Assembly: GCA_036495025.1 (NCBI GenBank)
Contig: DASXNO010000115.1
Location: 1-6,707 of the forward strand
DNA from: JAOPZY01 sp036495025
Lineage (GTDB): Bacteria > Actinomycetota > CADDZG01 > JAHWKV01 > JAOPZY01
Direction of reading: 5' to 3'
Length of the DNA stretch: 6,707 nt
The notes under the pieces are model-generated. The model did no database searches, was not told the DNA's origin, and saw only the letters and a program-made list of their open reading frames with translations. The number at the start of each line of letters is the position of its first letter. Positions within the stretch are counted from its first letter, which is position 1. A program made the translations under genes and the position numbers. Below are positions 1-4,994 of this stretch, piece by piece.

Positions 1-664
1 CCGTGACGTCGGCGTGCCGGGGATCTTCGAGCGCGCCGAGGATGCGGTTGATCCGGCCATCGCCGACGAGGGCCTGCTCCAGGGCCCGGTTCGTCTCCCG
101 GCCCTGCGCATCGAAGGCGGTCGGAGCGTCGAGGGGGATCATCAGGGCCACGCCGAGGGGGTGGGCGACACCCTGCGGCTCCGTGAAGTACAGCAGGTTG
201 GTGTCGACCGGCCTGGCCGTGAAGCCGCCGGCCCCCGCGGTGAAGCGGATGGGGTAGGCGCGGTCGTCGGCGCCCGTCTTGAAGAACGTGATCGACGAGA
301 GGGGTGCCTGGTGGTCGAACTGGACGTCGCGGCTCTCGCCGGGAGCGAGGTCCGGCAGGGAGAGGTACTCGGTGTCGGACCAGACGGTCTGGCCGGTCCG
401 CCCCTCGAACTCGTTCTCCAGGTCGGTGCGGTGCCGGGGGCCGGCGAAGACCTCGACGTGGATCTGCAATCCTGACAGCGGCAGGCGCACGGACCCGTGA
501 TTCGTCAGGCGCATCGTCGCGGTCAGGTCGTTGGTGGGCCCGAGCCAGGGCCGGAAGTCGGTGAGCTCGGCGGTCAGGACGGGTTCGGCCGCGACGGCAG
601 GACGGGCTGGAGCGCCCAGGAGGATCAGCGTGGCGATCAGGGTACAGACCGCGGCGAACCGCAT
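1..664 (-). CDS. Secreted protein, DUF6049-like, 3' end outside window
   Basis: The reading frame starts at ATG 664 and stays open without a stop to the left edge (221 codons), so the C-terminal part is missing. Residues 1-26 look like a classical Sec signal peptide: MRF, then a hydrophobic run (LIATLILLG), then a PAVAA cleavage region, so the product should be exported. Residues of about 27-125 look like a beta-rich, Ig-like segment (TATMRLTNHGS..., then LPDLAPGESRDVQF). They are followed by a YPIRF stretch and then HPLGVALMIPLDAPTAF, leading into an alpha-helical part with GDGRINRILGAL. This order resembles the actinobacterial DUF6049 family of envelope-associated proteins, whose function is unknown to me. 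The family assignment is from memory of its pattern and is moderate. The start is supported by a TATTCT box seven bases upstream. The gene is divergent from the DUF3052-like gene. Open frames on the plus strand here are shadows. Confidence 0.75.
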   Translation of the reverse strand, partial: MRFAAVCTLIATLILLGAPARPAVAAEPVLTAELTDFRPWLGPTNDLTATMRLTNHGSVRLPLSGLQIHVEVFAGPRHRTDLENEFEGRTGQTVWSDTEYLSLPDLAPGESRDVQFDHQAPLSSITFFKTGADDRAYPIRFTAGAGGFTARPVDTNLLYFTEPQGVAHPLGVALMIPLDAPTAFDAQGRETNRALEQALVGDGRINRILGALEDPRHADVT

Positions 665-671
665 CTTCTGG

Positions 672-677
672 AGAATA
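672..677 (-). promoter_or_regulatory. Probable -10 box of leaderless secreted-protein gene
   Basis: On the minus strand TATTCT lies seven bases before the ATG at 664, so transcription would begin at or near the A of the start codon. A TTGACG hexamer (697-692, minus) lies upstream, but the spacer is only 14 bases, shorter than usual, so its role as a -35 is doubtful. No Shine-Dalgarno is needed in this arrangement. Confidence 0.5.
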
Positions 678-720
678 TCCCCGGCGCCTGCCGTCAAGCC
701 GTAGGGCTCACAGGCGGCGC

Positions 721-726
721 TACACT
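721..726 (+). promoter_or_regulatory. Probable -10 box of leaderless DUF3052-like gene
   Basis: TACACT fits TANNNT and ends seven bases before ATG 734, which places the transcription start at the start codon. There is no convincing Shine-Dalgarno in front of the ATG and no clear -35. The same geometry is seen before the other first genes in the window. Confidence 0.5.
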
Positions 727-733
727 TTGGCCC

Positions 734-1375
734 ATGGGCGACCAGGCGCGCTGCACCGTCCGGTTCGGGGGCCCCGGGTCCGGTCTGGAGTCCACCGAGC
801 AGTCCGTGGGGAGCGCGCATCTCGAAACGGAGACGCTCGCCTTCCGCGGGGGGTTCCGCCTGGCGATCCCATTCAAGGAAATCTCCGCCATATCGGCCAC
901 CGACGGCTGGATGACCGTGACCTTCCCCGGCGGCGTCGCCTCGTTCGAGCTCGGAGCCAGGGCGCCCAGGTGGCTGAAGGCGATCACGCACCCCAAGCCG
1001 GTGATCGACAAGATCGGCGTCAAGCCGGGCATGCGAGTCGCCCTCGTCGATGTCGACGACGGCAAGTTCCGGGCGCAGCTCGCCGAGCGGGCGGAGATCG
1101 TCGAGGGGATGCCGAGCGACGTCGACCTGATCTTCCTCGCCGCCCCCGAGCCGGCCGCCCTTGCGAAGCTGGCCACGCTCCGCCGCCACCTGAGGCCAGA
1201 CGGCGCCCTCTGGGTGCTGCGGCCTAAGGGCAGCCCCGACATCACCGAGATGGAGGTGCTGAACGCCGGGCGGGCGGCGGGCCTCGTCGACACCAAGGTG
1301 GTGGCCTTCTCGGCGACGCTGACGGCCGAGAAGTTCGTCATCCCGGTCGCGCAACGCGTTCATCCGGCGCCTTGA
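734..1375 (+). CDS. DUF3052-like protein of unknown function
   Basis: A 213-residue cytoplasmic protein with two visible parts. Residues of about 1-85 form a beta-rich segment (RCTVRFGG..., then LAIPFKEISAIS, then MTVTFPGG) that could be a small PH-like or beta-barrel domain; this is inference. Residues of about 93-208 match the DUF3052 pattern: IGVKPGMRVALVDV at the start, an acidic strand near DVDLIFLAA (129-137), LRPDGALWVLRPKGSPDITE (153-172), and an end with AAGLVDTKVVAFSATLTAEKFVIP. No enzymatic residues are evident. The frame is open back to 497, but ATG 734 is chosen because a TACACT box sits seven bases before it and the upstream codons overlap the divergent secreted-protein gene. 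The stop overlaps the TTG of the peptidase gene (TTGA), so the two are probably cotranscribed and coupled. Confidence 0.8.
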   Translation: MGDQARCTVRFGGPGSGLESTEQSVGSAHLETETLAFRGGFRLAIPFKEISAISATDGWMTVTFPGGVASFELGARAPRWLKAITHPKPVIDKIGVKPGMRVALVDVDDGKFRAQLAERAEIVEGMPSDVDLIFLAAPEPAALAKLATLRRHLRPDGALWVLRPKGSPDITEMEVLNAGRAAGLVDTKVVAFSATLTAEKFVIPVAQRVHPAP

Positions 1376-2148
1376 ACGGCGCCTCGGAACCGGCCGGCCG
1401 CGTGGGCCCCTCGGTGGGAGGACGGTACGGACTCCTGGGGTCCGGGGAGTTCCTTCCCTGGGCGGAGCCGGTGGACCGGTGGCTGGCCTCGAGTGACGAT
1501 GGGCGCGGGGGCCGGGTGCTGGTCGTCCCCACGGCGTCGGCTCCCGAGGGGGACGACGTCTTCTGGCGGTGGGGGTCGATGGGGCTCGAGCATTACCGGA
1601 AGCTGGGCCTGGCGCCGGCGGTCGTGGAGCTGAAGGTCCGTGAGGACGCCTTCCGGCCCGAGGTGGTGGCGCAGGTGGCGGGGGCCTCCCTGATCTTCTT
1701 CTCCGGTGGCAACCCCGCCTACCTTGCCCGGACGCTCCGGGAGACACCCTTCTGGGAGGCGGTGGGCGCTGCGATCGAGGACGGCTGTGCCCTGGCGGGG
1801 TCGAGCGCCGGGATCGCCTATCTCGGCATGGTGACCTTCGACCCGGCTGCCGCCGCCAACGGAGCCCCTCCCGAGCGACTGTGGGTGCCTGCACTGGGAT
1901 GGTTCAAGGCTCTCTTCGGTCCCCACTGGGACGCCGTCGAGCGGTGGCGCCCCGGCGCCCACGCCATGTTGCTCGCCGGGGTTCCGGATGACTGCGCGTT
2001 CCTCGGGATCGACGAGGACACGGCAGTCGTCGGCGACGGGACGCACTGGGAGGTCCGGGGCCGGGGGACGGCCACCGTGCAGCCGGCGGGGGCCGACCCC
2101 TTCGCCGTCAAGGCCGGCGAGCGTTTCGACCTGGCGCTGCGGCCCTGA
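1372..2148 (+). CDS. Peptidase S51 / cyanophycinase-like (type 1 GATase fold) protein
   Basis: A 258-residue protein of the S51 family, which includes dipeptidase E (Asp-X dipeptides) and cyanophycinase. The fold signature is clear: a first strand YGLLGSGEF (19-27), GRVLVVPTAS (47-56), FFSGGNP (109-115) and the nucleophile elbow AGSSAGIAYLG, with Ser145 the expected catalytic serine. His185 in LFGPHWD is a reasonable counterpart of the PepE catalytic histidine. The substrate cannot be told from sequence; peptidase activity is likely but unproven. The start is uncertain. TTG 1372 overlaps the previous stop as TTGA, which suits coupled reinitiation. In-frame GTG codons at 1402 and 1414 would still keep the whole fold, and none has a clear Shine-Dalgarno. 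The 3' end converges on the VOC gene across a hairpin. Confidence 0.8.
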   Translation: MNGASEPAGRVGPSVGGRYGLLGSGEFLPWAEPVDRWLASSDDGRGGRVLVVPTASAPEGDDVFWRWGSMGLEHYRKLGLAPAVVELKVREDAFRPEVVAQVAGASLIFFSGGNPAYLARTLRETPFWEAVGAAIEDGCALAGSSAGIAYLGMVTFDPAAAANGAPPERLWVPALGWFKALFGPHWDAVERWRPGAHAMLLAGVPDDCAFLGIDEDTAVVGDGTHWEVRGRGTATVQPAGADPFAVKAGERFDLALRP

Positions 2149-2152
2149 ACCT

Positions 2153-2197
2153 TCTCGTTGCTCTGATGTACCGAAACGGTAGCCGGGAGCAACGGGA
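2153..2197. terminator. Two-tier hairpin between convergent genes
   Basis: An outer stem pairs 2153-2163 with 2187-2197 (core CGTTGCTC / GAGCAACG, with one G-U pair toward the base). After a 5+5 internal loop, an inner hairpin pairs TACCG (2169-2173) with CGGTA (2177-2181) around AAA. It lies in the 52-base gap between the S51 gene and the VOC gene and could serve both strands. There is no T-tract on either side, so intrinsic termination is inferred from structure and position only. Confidence 0.55.
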
Positions 2198-2200
2198 TGG

Positions 2201-2605
2201 TCAGGCCTCCGGCGCGATGACCTCCACCTCGTTGCCCTCGGGGTCGTCGACGTAGAAGGTCCGCACGGCCTTGAGCACCGGGTGGATGCCCTGGCGGACC
2301 TCCAGCCCGGCCGCCTGGCAGCGGGCCTCGAGGTCGTCGTAGGCGTCCGGCTCGACGGCGAACGCCATGTGGTGCAGGACCCGCTCCGGCTTGGGGGCCG
2401 GGAACCTGCCCCCGGGCTCGGGGTGCGGCATCAGGACGATCATCTCCGGGATGCCGCCCGGGCCGATCCCTGCGGAGAGGAAAAGCTTGGGGAAGTCGGG
2501 GGGTGAGATGACCTCGAGGCCGAAGAGGTCCCGGTAGAAGGCGAGCGACCTGTCCATGTCGTGGGTCCAGAGCACGATCTCGGCCAGCCCCGCCACGGAC
2601 CTCAC
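2201..2605 (-). CDS. VOC superfamily (glyoxalase/bleomycin-resistance fold) protein
   Basis: A 134-residue single-domain VOC protein with two beta-alpha-beta-beta-beta modules. The first has AEIVLWTHDMDRSLAFYRDL (residues 8-27); the second has VLHHMAFAV (77-84), DDLEARCQAAGLEV (90-103) and FYVDDPEGNEVEVI (117-130). Glu9, His79 and Glu128 occupy the usual metal-ligand positions, so a metal-dependent lyase, isomerase, epimerase or dioxygenase-like activity is possible. The substrate is unknown. The start is GTG 2605, overlapping the stop of the UroD-like gene as GTGA, so it is the second gene of a coupled two-gene operon. This points to a shared pathway with the UroD-like protein and, by divergence, perhaps with the reductase operon. 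Confidence 0.85.
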   Translation of the reverse strand: MRSVAGLAEIVLWTHDMDRSLAFYRDLFGLEVISPPDFPKLFLSAGIGPGGIPEMIVLMPHPEPGGRFPAPKPERVLHHMAFAVEPDAYDDLEARCQAAGLEVRQGIHPVLKAVRTFYVDDPEGNEVEVIAPEA

Positions 2606-3594
2606 GCTGCGACCACCTGCCGTACCGCCGAGAGGTTGTCGTCGCTGGCGTGGATGTCGATCGAGCAGCCCGGGGCAAGGATCACGCCGCGGCCGTCGGT
2701 GCCCTCCAGGGCGGCCCTGCCCTCGGCGATGATCTCCGCCGGCGTGCCCTTGACGAGGGTGGTCTTCTGGCCCAGGCCGCCCATCGCCGCCATGCCGGTG
2801 CGGTCCCGGCCCTCGGCCAGCGTAGGGTTGCCGGGGTCGTGCACGGACCAGCTGACCGCCTGGAGCCCGAGCGCCTTGGCGATGTCGAAGTGCAGGCGCG
2901 CCCCGCAGAGGTGGGCGACGTTGAACCAGGCGTCCGCCGGCAGCAGCTCGATGACCGAGAGGTCATGGCCGAGGGCAAGGCGGCGGTAGGCCCCCTCGGA
3001 CATCAGGTCGGCCGAGGCGTAGCCGGAGATGGCGAAGAAGACGCCCGCCCCCCCGGCCTCGACCGACGCCGTCGAGAAGCTGGCGAGGCCGCGGGCGATG
3101 CGTGCGAGGGCCGGCCCGACGAGGTCGGGATGGTCGAGGAGCATCCTCACCACCCCCGGGGGATCCTTGCCGATGAGGTGGCCGGCTACGGTGAGCGGCG
3201 AGAAGACCGTCTGGATGACCGGGGTCTTGTCGCCCAGTTCCGCAACGGTCAGGCGCAGGGCCTCCACCTGGTCGGCGAACGCCGGATGCGAGGCGTCGAC
3301 CTCGGGGAGCTTCGCCCAGTCCTCGACGGTCTCGACCCCGGGACGGACGAGGGTTGGGTGCTGCTCGCCGTCGGCGGAGGGCTCGTACTCGGACCCGTAC
3401 GCCTCGGCGAAGAAGGTGGCCCGGGGCTGGAGTTTCACGAAGTCGAGCCGGTAGCGGCGGGCTCGCCGAACCGTGATGTCGGCAAGCGCCTTGGGACTCC
3501 ACTCCTCCTTGAAGGTGTGGCCCCACAGCGTGAAGGGCGGCCGGTCCGGCTTCTCGAGGGCGATCGCGGTCTTCAGGCGCGTCACTGAGTCCAT
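2602..3594 (-). CDS. UroD/MtaA/CmuA-type methyltransferase-like protein
   Basis: A 330-residue protein of the uroporphyrinogen decarboxylase superfamily. The N-terminus (TRLKTAIALEKPDRPPFTLW, 5-24) and C-terminus (MGGLGQKTTLVKGTPAEI, 271-288, then GRGVILAPGCSIDIHASDDN, 301-320) are typical. His228 and Cys230 (AHLCG), with Cys310 (LAPGC), reproduce the His-x-Cys...Cys zinc set of the corrinoid-linked methyltransferases MtaA, MtbA and CmuA. Heme-pathway HemE lacks this set, so a methyl transfer role is more likely than porphyrinogen decarboxylation. The acceptor and donor are unknown, and no corrinoid protein is in the window. ATG 3594 is supported by a TAGACT box six bases before it. The gene is transcribed divergently from the Grd-like operon with only 83 bases between, and is followed by the coupled VOC gene. 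Confidence 0.85.
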   Translation of the reverse strand: MDSVTRLKTAIALEKPDRPPFTLWGHTFKEEWSPKALADITVRRARRYRLDFVKLQPRATFFAEAYGSEYEPSADGEQHPTLVRPGVETVEDWAKLPEVDASHPAFADQVEALRLTVAELGDKTPVIQTVFSPLTVAGHLIGKDPPGVVRMLLDHPDLVGPALARIARGLASFSTASVEAGGAGVFFAISGYASADLMSEGAYRRLALGHDLSVIELLPADAWFNVAHLCGARLHFDIAKALGLQAVSWSVHDPGNPTLAEGRDRTGMAAMGGLGQKTTLVKGTPAEIIAEGRAALEGTDGRGVILAPGCSIDIHASDDNLSAVRQVVAA

Positions 3595-3600
3595 GCCGGC

Positions 3601-3606
3601 AGTCTA
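3601..3606 (-). promoter_or_regulatory. Probable -10 box of leaderless UroD-like gene
   Basis: On the minus strand TAGACT lies six bases before ATG 3594, so the mRNA would start at about the start codon. No Shine-Dalgarno is seen. This box and the TACGAT box at 3666 face away from each other in one 83-base region. Confidence 0.5.
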
Positions 3607-3611
3607 CCCAT

Positions 3612-3658
3612 GGCCCGTGAGAAAGCGCCCATCGGGCCGGGCCCCGCCCGCAGCGGGG
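3612..3658. promoter_or_regulatory. Inverted repeats in the divergent promoter region, possible operators
   Basis: Two short inverted repeats lie between the divergent -10 boxes: GGCCCG (3612-3617) with CGGGCC (3633-3638) across 15 bases, and CCCCGC (3642-3647) with GCGGGG (3653-3658) across 5 bases. They are placed where a regulator could control both operons. Six-base GC arms arise easily by chance in DNA this rich in GC, so this is weak. Confidence 0.2.
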
Positions 3659-3665
3659 ACCGCGA

Positions 3666-3671
3666 TACGAT
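3666..3671 (+). promoter_or_regulatory. Probable -10 box of leaderless Grd-like operon
   Basis: TACGAT fits TANNNT and ends six bases before ATG 3678. It supports that ATG and a leaderless transcript for the operon. No convincing -35 is visible 16-18 bases upstream. Confidence 0.5.
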
Positions 3672-3677
3672 TTCGGG

Positions 3678-4994
3678 ATGGTTTCCACAGACCCCAACGC
3701 TTCCTTCAACCGGCCACCCGAGCGCCCGGGCGGGCTCCGGCGCCTGGTCCACCGGGTGACGGCCGCCGGCTTCGGGGACGCAACGGAGCTCCGGGCAGGG
3801 ACGCTGACCGCGTCGAGGCCCGAGCTCGAGGCCCTGATGGCCGACCCGGCCCTCGCCTCGGTGCGGTTCAGCTGGGTGTCGCCCGGCGACAGCGCCCGCA
3901 TCGTCAAGGTCCTCGACGCCGTCGAGCCGAGATCGAAGGGGCCGGGCGGCGGGGCCTTCCCCGGCTTCGTCTCGCCGGCCAGGATCCAGGGCCGGGGGGA
4001 GACCCATGTGCTGCGCGGCGCCGCCGTCGTGGCCGCCGGGTTCCTGCCGCGCGCCCAGGAGGCGCTGATCGAGATGTCGGGGCCGGCCGCCGAGCTGTCG
4101 CCGCTGGGTCTCACCCACAACCTCGTCGTCGAGTTCGAGCCCGCCGAGGGGGCTGCGTGGGAGAACGTCGACGCCGCCCTGCGGCGGGGGATGCTGCGGG
4201 TGGCGGCCCGCCTCGCCGACGCCGCGGCCGGTGCCCCGCCGGACGAGGTCGAGGAGCTGTGGACGCCCGGCCCCCGCAGCGGCCAGGGCCCCCTGCCGAG
4301 GATCGGGGTGATCACCAACCTCCAGACCCAGGGGGCCTTCAAGGACGTCTTCCTGTACGGCCGGAGTCTGGCGGGGTCGCCACCGGTCGCGATCGACGTC
4401 TGCGAGATCGAGGACGGGGCGATCGTCAGCGGCCAGTACGGGCACCCGGCCCTCCGCAACCCGACCTACCTCCACCAGAACAACCCGGTCGTCTCGGCCC
4501 TTCGGGCCGCCGATAGCGACACGCTCGAGTTCGCCGGGCTGATCCTCTCGCCGGAGCCCGTGGACCAGGGGGCGAAGGAGCTGACCGCCGCCCACACCGC
4601 CCGGCTGTGTGCCGCCCTCGGCTGGGACGGCGCCATCATCACCAAGGAGGGCGGGGGTAACGCCGACTCGGACAACTCGCTGAAGATGGACGCCCTCGAA
4701 GAGGTCGGCATCCTTGGGGTCGGCCTCTTCTCGGAGATGTCCGGCCCGGACGGGACGGCGCCGCCGCTCGTCTCACCGCCCTCGACCGCCACCGCCATGG
4801 TCTCGACGGGCAACTACGACGAGCGGGTCCAGCTCCCGGCGGTGCAGCGGGCCTACGGGGCCGAGCGCTTCGCCCTGCTCGACGTCGAGGCCTCCGCCGC
4901 GATGGACGTGCCGACCGCCGTCATCGTCGCAGCACTGAGCCCGCTCGGATGGGGAAGACTGACGGCATCGGGAGCGGACATGGTGAGCGTATGA
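3678..4994 (+). CDS. grdE: Glycine/sarcosine/betaine reductase component B alpha-type subunit, pyruvoyl Cys absent
   Basis: A 438-residue relative of GrdE/GrdG/GrdI, the proprotein subunit of the substrate-binding component B. Family landmarks are in order: EPRSKGPGGGAFPGFVSP, MSGPAAELSPLG, IGVITNLQTQGAFKDVFLYG, IEDGAIVSG, NPTYLHQNNPV (261-271), AIITKEGGGNADSDN, and a C-terminal LPAVQR...LSPLGWGRLTASG. In the known enzymes the segment after GAIVSG is Asn-Cys-Val-Ser-Ala-Cys, and the chain is cleaved at that Cys to make a pyruvoyl group. Here Gln253-Tyr254 stand there and the second Cys is also gone, so classical self-processing is not expected. Cys242 is nearby but in a different part of the alignment. 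The family comparison is from memory. About 20 residues extend beyond the usual N-terminus; the upstream TACGAT box favours this start. The stop overlaps the next ATG (ATGA). The substrate is unassigned, so the symbol marks the family only. Confidence 0.88.
   Translation: MVSTDPNASFNRPPERPGGLRRLVHRVTAAGFGDATELRAGTLTASRPELEALMADPALASVRFSWVSPGDSARIVKVLDAVEPRSKGPGGGAFPGFVSPARIQGRGETHVLRGAAVVAAGFLPRAQEALIEMSGPAAELSPLGLTHNLVVEFEPAEGAAWENVDAALRRGMLRVAARLADAAAGAPPDEVEELWTPGPRSGQGPLPRIGVITNLQTQGAFKDVFLYGRSLAGSPPVAIDVCEIEDGAIVSGQYGHPALRNPTYLHQNNPVVSALRAADSDTLEFAGLILSPEPVDQGAKELTAAHTARLCAALGWDGAIITKEGGGNADSDNSLKMDALEEVGILGVGLFSEMSGPDGTAPPLVSPPSTATAMVSTGNYDERVQLPAVQRAYGAERFALLDVEASAAMDVPTAVIVAALSPLGWGRLTASGADMVSV

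Noticed and set aside
497..733. Extended N-terminus of the DUF3052-like protein back to 497
   Set aside because: The extra codons overlap the divergent secreted-protein gene and both promoters. ATG 734 has a -10 box at the leaderless distance.
1818..2678. 286-codon minus-strand frame covering the VOC gene and the convergent gap
   Set aside because: It is out of frame with the VOC and UroD-like proteins, covers the hairpin, and has no family-like sequence.
4401..4403. Cys242 of the GrdE-type protein as a substitute pyruvoyl precursor
   Set aside because: It lies 12 residues before the position of the classical Cys, in a segment (VCEIEDG) that aligns with a variable part of the family. It cannot be excluded but is not supported by the alignment.
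2963..4459. 498-codon open frame on the minus strand, one of the longest in the window
   Set aside because: It runs across the divergent promoter region and lies antisense to the GrdE-type gene and out of frame with the UroD-like gene. Its composition is low-complexity Arg/Pro/Ser-rich and it shows no recognisable motifs. It is a high-GC shadow.
4949..4990. Upstream ATG 4949 as the start of the GrdB-type protein
   Set aside because: It would add 14 residues not seen in the family and a 46-base overlap with the preceding gene. ATG 4991 begins exactly at the conserved VVHYINQFFAG start and gives an ATGA overlap.
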